Source of the DNA: Marmoricola sp.
Lineage (GTDB): Bacteria; Actinomycetota; Actinomycetes; Propionibacteriales; Nocardioidaceae
DNA: 44,180 nt
Assembly (NCBI GenBank): GCA_025964775.1
Contig: JAOPYE010000027.1
Coordinates: 1-44,180 of the forward strand
Reading direction: 5' to 3'
Part shown: positions 8,043-16,531 of the stretch, one piece after another
How the letters are laid out: each line of letters opens with the position of its first letter
How positions within the stretch are numbered: position 1 is the stretch's first letter
The notes under the pieces: generated by a model
What the model was told of the DNA's origin: nothing
Databases searched by the model: none
What the model saw: only the letters and a program-made list of their open reading frames with translations
Program-made: the position numbers and the translations under genes

Positions 8043-9623
8043 TTGTCCGAACAGACGAATATCGAGGCCGAGGAGACGACGGGTACGGAGCTGACACCCC
8101 GACAGATCATCACGGCGATGAGCGGCCTGGTCGTGGCCATGCTGCTCGCCCAGCTGGACAACATGATCGTGGCCCCGGCGCTCCCGACCATCGTCGGCGA
8201 CCTCGGGGGCCTCAACCACCTGTCCTGGGTCGTGACCGGCTACATCCTGGCCTCCGCCGTGGCCACCCCGATCTGGGGCAAGCTCGGTGACCTGTTCGGC
8301 CACAAGTACACGTTCATGATCGCGATCGTGCTGTTCCTGATCGGGTCCGCGCTCTGCGGACTGTCGCAGAACATGAACCAGCTCATCATGTTCCGCGCGT
8401 TCCAGGGGATCGGTGCCGGCGGCCTGATGGTCGGCATCATGTCGGTGGTCGGGATGCTGGTGCCGCCGCGCGAGCGCGGCAAGTACATCGGCGTGATGAT
8501 GGCCGTGATGCCGGTCGCGATGATCGGCGGTCCGCTGGTCGGTGGTTTCATCACCGACCACGTCTCCTGGCGCTGGAACTTCTACGTCAACCTGCCGCTG
8601 GGGGTCGTCGCGCTCGCGGTGATCTGGTCGACGCTGCACCTCTCGACCGAGACCAAGCACCGCGGCAAGATCATCATCGACTGGTGGGGCGCCGCCGTCC
8701 TGACCGTCTGGATCGTCTCCCTGGTGCTGGCGATCACCTGGGGCGGTACGCAGTACCCGTGGGGCTCGCCGCAGATCATCACGCTGTTCGCCGTCGCCGC
8801 GGTGTTCTTCGTGACCTTCCTCGTCATCGAGAGCCGCGCGGCCGAGCCGATCATCGGCCTGCACCTGTTCTCGAGCAGCAACTTCCGCCTGGCCACCGTG
8901 ATGGGGTTCATCGCCGGGTTCGCGATGTTCGGCACCATCACCTTCCTGCCGCAGTTCCAGCAGTTCGTCCAGGGCAAGTCCGCGACCAACAGCGGCCTGC
9001 TGCTGATGCCGATGATGCTCGCGCTGATGACGACCTCGCTGGGCGGTGGGCAGTTCATCAGCAGGACCGGCCGGTACAAGGTGTTCCCGATCGTCGGGAC
9101 GGCGCTGCTGGGGATCGGCCTCTACCTGTTCTCGACCATGGGCGTGGGCACCACCACCTTCACCTCGGCGCTGTTCATGATCGTGATGGGCCTCGGCCTC
9201 GGCTGCCTGATGCAGACCACCAACCTGATCGCGCAGAACAGCGTCGCGCTGAAGGACCTCGGGGCGGGGACGGGCACCTTCACGTTCGTGCGCACCCTGG
9301 GTGGGTCGATCGGGGTGGCGATCCTCGGCACGATCTACACCCATCAGCTCACCGGGTCGCTGGCCAGTCAGCTGGGCAGCGCGCCCAAGCTCGGCGGGTC
9401 GGTGCAGAGCCTGACCCCGCAGCGCCTGAAGGGCGAGCCGGCGCCGTTCATCTCAGCCTTCCGGCACGCGGTGGTGGCCGGCACGCACTGGATCTTCCTG
9501 ACCGCCGCGGTGCTGATCATCGTCGGCTTCGTCGTCTCCTGGTTCGTCCGTGAGGTGCCGCTGCGGGGGAGCACGTCCAAGGAGCCGGTCGCGGCCGGGG
9601 CCGTCGAGGAGCTCGCCGTCTGA
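8043..9623 (+). CDS. MFS drug:H+ antiporter, DHA2 (EmrB/QacA) family
   Basis: 526 aa integral membrane protein with about 14 predicted helices, the DHA2 layout. Motif A appears as GKLGDLFGHKYTF after helix 2 and motif C as the Gly-rich VMPVAMIGGPLVGGFITDH near helix 5. An acidic residue in the first helix (LLAQLDNMIVAPALP) matches motif D1. The start is TTG 8043, supported by GAGGT six bases upstream. The substrate is unknown. The copper operon follows directly but has its own promoter, so a copper role should not be assumed. Confidence 0.88.
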   Translation: MSEQTNIEAEETTGTELTPRQIITAMSGLVVAMLLAQLDNMIVAPALPTIVGDLGGLNHLSWVVTGYILASAVATPIWGKLGDLFGHKYTFMIAIVLFLIGSALCGLSQNMNQLIMFRAFQGIGAGGLMVGIMSVVGMLVPPRERGKYIGVMMAVMPVAMIGGPLVGGFITDHVSWRWNFYVNLPLGVVALAVIWSTLHLSTETKHRGKIIIDWWGAAVLTVWIVSLVLAITWGGTQYPWGSPQIITLFAVAAVFFVTFLVIESRAAEPIIGLHLFSSSNFRLATVMGFIAGFAMFGTITFLPQFQQFVQGKSATNSGLLLMPMMLALMTTSLGGGQFISRTGRYKVFPIVGTALLGIGLYLFSTMGVGTTTFTSALFMIVMGLGLGCLMQTTNLIAQNSVALKDLGAGTGTFTFVRTLGGSIGVAILGTIYTHQLTGSLASQLGSAPKLGGSVQSLTPQRLKGEPAPFISAFRHAVVAGTHWIFLTAAVLIIVGFVVSWFVREVPLRGSTSKEPVAAGAVEELAV

Positions 9624-9635
9624 GACAGCAGCTCA

Positions 9636-9656
9636 TATACCCATGGGGGGTATAGT
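9636..9656 (+). promoter_or_regulatory. CsoR-type copper operator overlapping the csoR promoter
   Basis: A perfect inverted repeat TATACCC (9636-9642) / GGGTATA (9648-9654) with a 5-bp centre matches the G/C-tract palindrome known for CsoR operators. The -10 box TATAGT (9651-9656) overlaps the right arm, so a bound repressor would block RNA polymerase. The start codon is only 8 bases beyond the -10 box. Confidence 0.8.
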
Positions 9657-9664
9657 ATGGCGGC

Positions 9665-9964
9665 ATGAGCGAGCACCAGCACTCCTACCTGGCCAACAAG
9701 TCCAAGGACGACTACCTCAAGCGGCTGCGCCGGATCGAGGGTCAGGCGCGTGGACTCCAGCGGATGGTCGAGGAGGAGCAGTACTGCATCGACATCCTCA
9801 CCCAGGTCTCGGCGATGACGAAGGCGCTCCAGGCGGTCTCGCTGAGCCTGCTGGAGGAGCACCTCGGCCACTGCGTGCTCGAGGCGGCCCGTGCCGGGGG
9901 TCCGGAGGCCGCCGACAAGCTGAAGGAAGCCTCGGACGCGATCGCCCGGCTGGTGCGCTCATGA
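9665..9964 (+). CDS. csoR: copper-sensing repressor CsoR
   Basis: 99 aa all-helical DUF156 regulator. The Cu(I) ligands C41, H66 and C70 are present with the spacing of the Mycobacterium tuberculosis protein (25 and 4 residues). The apo-repressor should bind the operator just upstream and release it on Cu(I) binding. There is no ribosome site and the ATG is 8 bases after the -10 box, so the message is probably leaderless. Its stop overlaps the start of copZ (ATGA). Confidence 0.93.
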   Translation: MSEHQHSYLANKSKDDYLKRLRRIEGQARGLQRMVEEEQYCIDILTQVSAMTKALQAVSLSLLEEHLGHCVLEAARAGGPEAADKLKEASDAIARLVRS

Positions 9965-10167
9965 GCGCTGTGTCGACCTGGACGGTGTCCGGGATGACGT
10001 GCGGCCACTGCGTGGCGTCGGTGACCGAGGAGCTCAGCGAGCTGCCCGGCGTCACCGACGTGGCGGTGGTCCTCGAGACCGGCCTGGTCACGGTCGTGAG
10101 CGTCGAGCCGCTGTCGGAGGATGCCGTCCGCGCTGCGGTATCGGAGGCCGGGTACGAGCTGACATGA
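9961..10167 (+). CDS. copZ: CopZ-like copper chaperone (HMA domain)
   Basis: 68 aa, one heavy-metal-associated domain with the metal motif GMTCGHC (Cys14, Cys17). It binds Cu(I) in the cytoplasm and hands it to the ATPase encoded next. It overlaps csoR by ATGA and copA by ATGA, so the three genes are translationally linked and share CsoR control. Confidence 0.9.
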   Translation: MSAVSTWTVSGMTCGHCVASVTEELSELPGVTDVAVVLETGLVTVVSVEPLSEDAVRAAVSEAGYELT

Positions 10168-12251
10168 GTCAGACCGATCTCGAGCTCGACATCACCGGGA
10201 TGACGTGTGCCTCGTGCGCGAACCGGATCGAGCGCAAGCTCAACAAGCTCGACGGGGTTGCTGCGGTGGTGAACTTCGCCACCGAGAAGGCCCGCGTGAC
10301 GGTCCCCGCAGGTATCGGGGCTGCCGACATCGTCGGTGTCGTGGAAGCAGCCGGGTACGGCGCCCACGTTCCGGCCGAGTCCGGACCTGAGAGCGATCCG
10401 GAGCTGATGCGCCGCCGACTGCTCGTCTCGGCGGTTCTCAGCCTGCCGGTCGTGGTCCTGGGGATGGTCCCGGGCTGGCACTTCACCGGCTGGCAGTGGG
10501 TCTCGCTCGCGTTGGCGACCCCGGTCGTCGCCTGGGGCGGCGCCGGTTTCCACCGGGCAGCGTGGACCAACCTGCGGCACGGCACCACCACGATGGACAC
10601 CCTCGTCTCGACCGGGACGCTCGCTGCCTACGGGTGGTCGCTGTGGACGGTGCTGGCCGGTCACGGGGAGATCTACCTCGAGGCCGCTGCCGGTGTGACC
10701 ACCTTCCTGCTCGCCGGCCGGTACGTCGAAGCACGCGCCAAGCTCCGGTCCGGAGACGCCTTGCGGGCGCTGCTGGAGCTCGGTGCCAAGGACGTGACGG
10801 TGCTGCGCGACGGTGCCGAGACCCGGATCGCGATCAGTGAGCTCGCGGTGGGTGATGCCTTCGTGGTGCGACCGGGGGAGAAGGTCGCGACCGACGGCGT
10901 CGTCGAGGACGGCACCTCCGCGATCGATGCCTCCTTGCTCACCGGCGAGTCCGTGCCGGTCGAGGTCGGTCCTGGCGACGCCGTGGTCGGCGCGACCATC
11001 AACGCCGGCGGACGGCTCGTCGTACGGGCTTCGCGGGTGGGGTCCGACACCCAGCTTGCGCAGATGGCCAGGCTCGTCACCCAGGCCCAGTTCGGCAAGG
11101 CTCCGGTGCAGCGGCTCGCGGACCGGATCTCCGGGATCTTCGTGCCCGTCGTGCTGGCCCTGTCGGTGGCCACGCTCGCGGCCTGGCTGGTCACCGGCCA
11201 CTCCGCGACCGACGCCTTCACGGCCGCGGTCGCGGTCCTCGTCATCGCGTGCCCGTGCGCGCTCGGGCTGGCCACGCCGACGGCCCTGATGGTCGGCACC
11301 GGGCGGGGAGCGCAGCTGGGCATCCTGATCAAGGGTCCCGAGGTGCTCGAGTCGACCCGTCGCGTCGACGTCGTCGTGCTCGACAAGACCGGGACCGTGA
11401 CGACAGGTGAGATGACGCTGCGCGAGGTGCTTGCCGTCGATGGCATCGAGGAGCGTGTCGTACTCCGGCTGGCCGGCGCCCTCGAGCGTGCCTCCGAGCA
11501 TCCGATCGCCCGGGCGATCACGGCTGCTGCGGGCGGCGACCTGCCGCAGGTGCAGGACTTCGTGAGCACGCCGGGCGTCGGCGTCGCGGGTGTCGTCGAC
11601 GGTCACCGAGTGGACGCGCGACGGTCCGCAGAGGTCGTCGCCGGGACCGGCGTCGACGTGCTGCGCGACGGGTCCCGGATCGGCACCATCGTGGTGGCGG
11701 ACCGGCCCAGGGCCGGGTCCGCCCGGGCGATCGGCGCCCTGCGGGAGCTCGGCCTGAGGCCGATGCTGCTGACCGGGGACAACCACGCTGTCGCGCACGC
11801 TGTCGCCGCCGAGGTAGGTATCGGTCCGGACGACGTGATCGCCGGGGTGCTGCCGGACGGCAAGGTCGCGACCGTGTCGGCCCTGCAGGGCCAGGGGCAC
11901 GTCGTGGCGATGGTCGGGGACGGCGTGAACGATGCTGCCGCGTTGGCGCAGGCCGACCTCGGACTGGCCATGGGCACCGGCTCGGACGTCGCGATCGAGG
12001 CGAGTGACCTGACCTTGATACGCGATGACCTGATGGTCGCGGTGGATGCGATCAGGCTCTCGCGGCGCACGCTCGCGATCATCCGGGGCAATCTCTTCTG
12101 GGCGTTCGCCTACAACGTGGCCGGCCTGCCACTGGCGGCAGCGGGGCTGTTGAACCCGATGATCGCGGGCGGTGCGATGGCGCTCTCGTCGGTGTTCGTG
12201 GTGGGCAACAGCTTGCGGCTGCGGTCGTTCAGCGGGTACCGGGCGCGCTGA
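10164..12251 (+). CDS. copA: Cu(I)-exporting P1B-type ATPase
   Basis: 695 aa. Order: one N-terminal HMA domain (GMTCASC, Cys15/18), first helices, actuator loop with LLTGESVPVE, metal-channel CPC motif (Cys363-Pro-Cys365), phosphorylation site DKTGTVT (Asp407), nucleotide-binding SEHPIARAI and hinge MVGDGVNDAAALAQAD. NVAGLPLAAAGLLNP in the penultimate helix is the Cu(I)-ATPase signature. It pumps Cu(I) out of the cytoplasm. The nucleotide-binding domain is odd: after TPGVGVAGVVDG the usual VGN-like Gly loop and about 20 following residues are missing. The 3' end overlaps the convergent paaX-like gene by 23 bp. Confidence 0.93.
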   Translation: MSQTDLELDITGMTCASCANRIERKLNKLDGVAAVVNFATEKARVTVPAGIGAADIVGVVEAAGYGAHVPAESGPESDPELMRRRLLVSAVLSLPVVVLGMVPGWHFTGWQWVSLALATPVVAWGGAGFHRAAWTNLRHGTTTMDTLVSTGTLAAYGWSLWTVLAGHGEIYLEAAAGVTTFLLAGRYVEARAKLRSGDALRALLELGAKDVTVLRDGAETRIAISELAVGDAFVVRPGEKVATDGVVEDGTSAIDASLLTGESVPVEVGPGDAVVGATINAGGRLVVRASRVGSDTQLAQMARLVTQAQFGKAPVQRLADRISGIFVPVVLALSVATLAAWLVTGHSATDAFTAAVAVLVIACPCALGLATPTALMVGTGRGAQLGILIKGPEVLESTRRVDVVVLDKTGTVTTGEMTLREVLAVDGIEERVVLRLAGALERASEHPIARAITAAAGGDLPQVQDFVSTPGVGVAGVVDGHRVDARRSAEVVAGTGVDVLRDGSRIGTIVVADRPRAGSARAIGALRELGLRPMLLTGDNHAVAHAVAAEVGIGPDDVIAGVLPDGKVATVSALQGQGHVVAMVGDGVNDAAALAQADLGLAMGTGSDVAIEASDLTLIRDDLMVAVDAIRLSRRTLAIIRGNLFWAFAYNVAGLPLAAAGLLNPMIAGGAMALSSVFVVGNSLRLRSFSGYRAR

Positions 12252-12969
12252 GGAGCAGCTGCATCTCCGTGGCCACGAGCTCCTGCTGGTACGCCGTGTA
12301 CGCCGACCGGAGCCGCGGCGCGATCCAGTCCGACCCCACCAGCTCCAGCGGGAGCGCAGGATCGGTCCGCAGGTGCCGGACGACGGCGGCCGCGACGGTG
12401 AGCCGTTCGGCGGCCGTGCGCGCGTGCGCCATGTCGTCGAGCAGGTGGCGACCGTCGAGGTCCCACCCCGGCAGGTCCCACAGCTGCGCAGCCAGGGCGG
12501 CCGGGTCCTGGGCCGGGACCGCGTGGAAGGTGCTGATCAGCTCCTCCGGCCAGGCGGGCAGCGTCCGGGACAGGTTGGCCGGGCGCATCCAGACTCCCTC
12601 GCGCAGCTCGGCGAGGCGCAGCTCGCCCAGGGTCGTCCGCAGCCCGGCCCGGTCCGAGGCGCTGCGGCCGACCGAGGTCACCACGACCATCTCCCAGGTC
12701 GAGTCCCAGCCCTGCAGCTCCGGCTCGAGAGCCAGGTCCTGGCGCTGCTGGCGCTCGGTCAGTCGGGTCGCCAGCCGGTAGGTGCCGTCGGTGCGCTCGA
12801 GATCGCCGTTGGCGACCATCCGGGTCAGCGCGACCCGCAGGGTGGGCTCGGCGATCTCGAACATCTCGCCGGCATCGACGAGCGCGCTGACCGGCAGCTC
12901 GGGCGGGTGGGCTCCCAGCAGGAGACTCAGGACCACGGAGCGGGCACTCAGGGGGCGGGGCGTCGTCAC
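12229..12969 (-). CDS. PaaX-family transcriptional regulator
   Basis: 246 aa. An N-terminal winged helix (SARSVVLSLLLGAHPPELPV, then EPTLRVALTRMVANGDLER) is followed by the middle and C-terminal PaaX domains (WEMVVVTS, RLAELREGVWMRPANL, SDWIAP). PaaX represses phenylacetyl-CoA catabolism and is usually relieved by an aryl-CoA. Here the divergent target is probably the acyl-CoA dehydrogenase and crotonase genes, and the ligand is likely an acyl-CoA, but its identity cannot be read. GTG 12969 is 7 bases after a TAAGAT -10 box, hence probably leaderless. The symbol paaX is withheld because no phenylacetate genes are present. Confidence 0.85.
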   Translation of the reverse strand: MTTPRPLSARSVVLSLLLGAHPPELPVSALVDAGEMFEIAEPTLRVALTRMVANGDLERTDGTYRLATRLTERQQRQDLALEPELQGWDSTWEMVVVTSVGRSASDRAGLRTTLGELRLAELREGVWMRPANLSRTLPAWPEELISTFHAVPAQDPAALAAQLWDLPGWDLDGRHLLDDMAHARTAAERLTVAAAVVRHLRTDPALPLELVGSDWIAPRLRSAYTAYQQELVATEMQLLLSAPGTR

Positions 12970-12976
12970 GACGAGG

Positions 12977-13016
12977 ATCTTACACTCTTGTCACGGTCGT
13001 CGAATAGTTGTAATAC
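12977..13016. promoter_or_regulatory. divergent promoters with inverted repeat between paaX-like and acyl-CoA dehydrogenase genes
   Basis: Leftward -10 TAAGAT (reverse of 12977-12982) and rightward -10 TAATAC (13011-13016) each stand exactly 7 bases before a start codon, so both messages should be leaderless. An inverted repeat TTACA (12980-12984) / TGTAA (13009-13013) joins the two -10 regions and is a candidate operator for the PaaX-type regulator. Confidence 0.55.
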
Positions 13017-13023
13017 TTGGTGC

Positions 13024-14697
13024 ATGACGACCAGTCTCGAGAGTTCCGACACCTCTGTGCCGTACGCCACGCACGAGGTGACCAACCAGCCTCCGCCGCA
13101 CGCGCCGTACGACGCAGCCGCCGACGCTGCGCTGATCGAGGGACTGCACCGCGAGGGCGCGGGGTGGGCCGAGGCAGACGTACGACGCCTGGGGCAGCTG
13201 GCCGGCTCCGAGGAGGCCCAGCTCTGGGCCGAGCAGGCCAACCGGTTCGAGCCCGAGCTGCGGATCGTCGACCGCTACGGCAACCGGATCGACGAGGTGG
13301 AGTTCCACCCGTCGTGGCACAACCTGATGCGGGTCTCGGTGGCCGAGGGCGGTGCCGGTGCTGCCTGGACCGATCCCCGGCCGGGCGTGCACGTCGCCCG
13401 TACGGCGGGCGGTCTGGCGTGGTCGCACACCGAAGCCGGTCACGGCTGTCCGATCACGATGACCTACGCCGTGATCCCGGCGCTGCGGCACAGTCCGGAG
13501 CTTGCCGCGATCTACGAACCCGGCCTGACCAGTCGCGTCTACGACCCGGGCCTGCGGATCCCGACGACCAAGCGCGGCCTGCTGGCCGGCATGGGCATGA
13601 CCGAGAAGCAGGGCGGTTCGGACGTCCGCACCAACGCCACCGTCGCCGTGCCGAGCGCCGAGCCGGGAGTCTTCACGCTGACCGGCCACAAGTGGTTCAC
13701 CTCGGCGCCGATGTGCGACCTGTTCCTCGTGCTGGCCCAGGCTCCCGGCGGGCTGTCGTGCTTCCTCGTGCCGCGCATCCTGCCCGACGGCACCCGCAAC
13801 ACCTTCCGGATCGTGCGGCTCAAGGACAAGCTCGGCAACCGCTCGAACGCCTCCTCCGAGCCGGAGTTCGACGGCACCGTCGCCTGGCTGGTCGGCGAGG
13901 AGGGTCGCGGCGTCAGGACGATCATCGACATGGTCAGCTGCACCAGGCTCGACTGCGTCACGGGTTCGGCCGGGATGATGCGCAAGGCGCTGGTCGAGGC
14001 CGGCCACCACGTCAAGCACCGGGCCGCCTTCGGCGCGAACCTGATCGACCAGCCGCTGATGCGCAACGTGATCGCCGACCTGGCGATCGAGTCCGAGGCG
14101 GCCACCACCCTAGCGCTGCGTCTGGCCGGAGCTGCCGACCGCGCCATCCGTGGTGACGAGGGTGAGCAGGCGTTCCGCCGGATCGCCACCGCGATCGGCA
14201 AGTACTGGGTCACCAAGCGCGGCGCCGCGTTCACCGCCGAGGCGATGGAGTGCTTCGGCGGCAACGGGTACGTCGAGGACTCGGGCATGCCGCGGCTCTA
14301 CCGCGAGGCTCCGCTGAACTCGATCTGGGAGGGGTCGGGCAACGTCAACGCGCTCGACGTCCTGCGTGCGCTCGGCAAGGAACCGGCCTCGCTGGACGCC
14401 CTGATGGGCGAGCTGGCGCTGTCGGCCGGTGCGGATGCCCGTCTGGACTCGGCCGTCGGCCGCCTCGGTACGGCGCTCTCGGACCCGACCGACCTCGAGA
14501 CCCGTGCGCGCGCGCTGGTCGAGCAGATGGCGCTGGTGCTGCAGGGCTCGCTGCTGGTCCGGCACGCGCCGGCCGCGGTGGCCGACGCGTTCTGCGCGAG
14601 CCGGCTCGACGGTCAGGCCGGGTTCGCGTTCGGCACCCTTCCGGCAGGCACCGACTTCGCCGCGATCCTCGACCGCGCGCTTCCCGAAGGCTCCTGA
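13024..14697 (+). CDS. AidB-like acyl-CoA dehydrogenase
   Basis: 557 aa flavoprotein, longer than the usual 380-400 aa acyl-CoA dehydrogenase and close to AidB. N-terminal RIDEVEFHPSWHNLM, FAD-binding GMTEKQGGSDVR and TGHKWFTSAPMCD, and C-terminal NSIWEGSGNVNALDVLR are AidB-branch motifs. E. coli AidB is linked to alkylation damage and shows weak isovaleryl-CoA dehydrogenase activity. Here the neighbours (PaaX-type regulator, crotonase, CoA-type Nudix) suggest a role in acyl-CoA oxidation. The crotonase gene starts 3 bp after the stop. The substrate is not determined. Confidence 0.85.
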   Translation: MTTSLESSDTSVPYATHEVTNQPPPHAPYDAAADAALIEGLHREGAGWAEADVRRLGQLAGSEEAQLWAEQANRFEPELRIVDRYGNRIDEVEFHPSWHNLMRVSVAEGGAGAAWTDPRPGVHVARTAGGLAWSHTEAGHGCPITMTYAVIPALRHSPELAAIYEPGLTSRVYDPGLRIPTTKRGLLAGMGMTEKQGGSDVRTNATVAVPSAEPGVFTLTGHKWFTSAPMCDLFLVLAQAPGGLSCFLVPRILPDGTRNTFRIVRLKDKLGNRSNASSEPEFDGTVAWLVGEEGRGVRTIIDMVSCTRLDCVTGSAGMMRKALVEAGHHVKHRAAFGANLIDQPLMRNVIADLAIESEAATTLALRLAGAADRAIRGDEGEQAFRRIATAIGKYWVTKRGAAFTAEAMECFGGNGYVEDSGMPRLYREAPLNSIWEGSGNVNALDVLRALGKEPASLDALMGELALSAGADARLDSAVGRLGTALSDPTDLETRARALVEQMALVLQGSLLVRHAPAAVADAFCASRLDGQAGFAFGTLPAGTDFAAILDRALPEGS

Positions 14698-14700
14698 GCT

Positions 14701-15612
14701 GTGCCCGATTCTGGGAGGGACTACCGGACCCTCACCTACGAGGTCGACGACCGGGTCGCGCGGATCACCTTCAACAGGCCGGAGCACGGCAACGCGATCA
14801 CCTCGGACACCCCGATCGAGCTCGCCGAGGTCGTCGAGCGCGCCGATCTCGATCCGCGCGTGCACGTGATGCTGCTGTCCGGTCGGGGCAAGGGCTTCTG
14901 CGGCGGCTACGACCTGAGCATTTTCGCTGAGAACATGGGTGCCGACGGCGGGCCTGATCGGCGGACCGGGACCGTGCTTGACCCAGCCGTCCAGGCCGAG
15001 AACCACGACCCGTCGCGTACCTGGGACCCGATGGTCGACTACGCGATGATGAGCCGGTTCAACCGCGGCTTCGCCAGCCTGCTGCACGCCAACAAGCCGA
15101 CAGTGGCCAAGCTGCACGGCTTCGCGGTCGCCGGCGGGACCGACATCGCGCTGCACTGCGACCAGATCATCTGTGCCGACGACACCAGGATCGGCTACCC
15201 GCCGACCCGCGTCTGGGGCGTACCGGCCACCGGTCTGTGGGCGCACCGGCTCGGCGACCAGCGGGCCAAGCGGCTGCTGCTCACCGGCGATTGCCTGACC
15301 GGCAAGCAGGCCGCCGAGTGGGGGCTCGCGATCGAGTCCTGGCCGGCCGACGACCTCGACGAGCACGCCGAGGCGCTGGTCCAGCGGATCGCGGCGATGC
15401 CGATCAACCAGCTGGTGATGGTCAAGCTCGCGCTGAACAGCGCGCTGCTCGCCCAGGGCGTGGCCACCTCGGCGATGGTCAGCACGGTGTTCGACGGCAT
15501 CGCCCGGCACACCCCGGAGGGCTACGCCTTCCAGCAACGGGCGGTCGAGGCCGGGTTCCGCCAAGCCGTGCGTGAACGTGACGAACCGTTCGGCGACACC
15601 AAACCTGCATGA
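14701..15612 (+). CDS. crotonase-fold enoyl-CoA hydratase/isomerase family protein
   Basis: 303 aa. Crotonase-fold features are VARITFNRPEHGNAI, the oxyanion-hole segments GRGKGFCGGYDL and GFAVAGGTDIALHCD, and GEADLVDR-type helices replaced by GDCLTGKQAAEWGLA. The protein is about 40 aa longer than a simple hydratase because of an insertion after YDLSIFAEN. The reaction (hydration, isomerisation or hydrolysis) is undetermined. GTG 14701 follows the acyl-CoA dehydrogenase stop by 3 bp, so the two are co-transcribed and probably successive steps. Confidence 0.85.
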   Translation: MPDSGRDYRTLTYEVDDRVARITFNRPEHGNAITSDTPIELAEVVERADLDPRVHVMLLSGRGKGFCGGYDLSIFAENMGADGGPDRRTGTVLDPAVQAENHDPSRTWDPMVDYAMMSRFNRGFASLLHANKPTVAKLHGFAVAGGTDIALHCDQIICADDTRIGYPPTRVWGVPATGLWAHRLGDQRAKRLLLTGDCLTGKQAAEWGLAIESWPADDLDEHAEALVQRIAAMPINQLVMVKLALNSALLAQGVATSAMVSTVFDGIARHTPEGYAFQQRAVEAGFRQAVRERDEPFGDTKPA

Positions 15613-15619
15613 TGGGCCG

Positions 15620-16177
15620 ATGACGCCCGACGACCTCGCCGCGGTCCTGCTCGATCCGGCCGAGGCCAGCGCGATCAAGACCGGCGGGAGCGTCGAGGCC
15701 GCTGTCCTGGTTCCGCTGTTCTGGGACGAGCGCGGCCCGGTCGCGATCTTCACCGAGCGCAGTGCGGACCTGCGTCGGCACGCCGGCCAGATCTCGTTCC
15801 CCGGCGGGCGTCGCGATCCCGGTGAGACCCTGCTCGAGACCGCCCTGCGCGAGTCCGAGGAGGAGATCGGCCTGCCGCGGGACCAGGTCCGGATCCTCGG
15901 CGCCCTTCCCCCGCTCGGCACCGTGTTGAGCGACTACCGGGTCTACCCCTTCGTGGGGGTGATCCCGGCCGGCCTGACCTGGACGCCGGCTCCGAGCGAG
16001 GTCGCCCGGGTCTTCGAGTTCCCGATCGCCGACCTGGTCGCCGGACACCGGCACACCCGACTGCTCAGCAAGGGGATTCCGTTCCGCACCTCGACGTACA
16101 CCGTCGAAGGGCAGCTGGTCTGGGGCGCTACGGCCCGGTTCGTGCGGGAATTGCTGGACCGGTTGCCGACGACCTGA
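15620..16177 (+). CDS. Nudix hydrolase, CoA diphosphatase (NudL) type
   Basis: 185 aa. The family signature FTERSADLRRHAGQISFPGG runs directly into the Nudix box GGRRDPGETLLETALRESEE, with the catalytic Glu cluster intact. This combination marks CoA pyrophosphatases, which cut CoA or acyl-CoA to 3',5'-ADP and 4'-phosphopantetheine. ATG 15620 lies 7 bp after the crotonase stop; the frame extends back into that gene but without better start evidence. Its place suggests CoA turnover connected with the acyl-CoA genes. Confidence 0.87.
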   Translation: MTPDDLAAVLLDPAEASAIKTGGSVEAAVLVPLFWDERGPVAIFTERSADLRRHAGQISFPGGRRDPGETLLETALRESEEEIGLPRDQVRILGALPPLGTVLSDYRVYPFVGVIPAGLTWTPAPSEVARVFEFPIADLVAGHRHTRLLSKGIPFRTSTYTVEGQLVWGATARFVRELLDRLPTT

Positions 16178-16213
16178 TTGCCAAGGTGACCCCGGGCCGT
16201 CACGCTTCGGATC

Positions 16214-16531
16214 ATGTTCAACTTCTACGGTGGTCACGGCCTGCACGGTCCGGATATCCGTGGGGTGCGCCCGTACCAGGTGATCGGCCTGGTCTGGTTC
16301 GCCAACGTCGTCGGCGCCGCGGTCCTGATGGTGGAGTACCTCGTCGTCTTCCCGTTCCCCCCGAACGAGTCCACGCCGTCGATCGTTCGCGGCAACGTGG
16401 TCCTGGGCCTGATCTGCGTCGGGGTGAGCTGGATCTTCGTCGGCGCGGTCGCCGCCCCCGGGCGCACCGGGCGCTGGACTGGACGATGCGGGGGATGTCG
16501 CCGGACGAGGAGGAGCGCGAGCTCACCCTGA
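16214..16531 (+). pseudogene. N-terminal membrane fragment of the nucleotide cyclase (out of frame)
   Basis: This frame starts MFNFYGGHGLHGPDIRG and encodes two clear transmembrane helices (YQVIGLVWFANVVGAAVLM and VVLGLICVGVSWIFVGAVAA). After about position 16456 it becomes Arg/Cys-rich nonsense. The matching continuation, RAHRALDWTMRG, is in the next frame. One extra C in the C run 16455-16459 would join both parts into a protein of about 503 aa. The 5' end is thus the true N-terminus of the cyclase, split by an indel or a sequence error. Confidence 0.6.

Noticed and set aside
7935..9344. Long minus-strand extension of the tesB frame
   Set aside because: It is antisense to the MFS transporter and consists of charged, low-complexity shadow sequence.
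8043..12251. MFS transporter as part of the copper operon
   Set aside because: A complete CsoR operator and promoter lie between the genes, and the transporter has the marks of a general DHA2 exporter.
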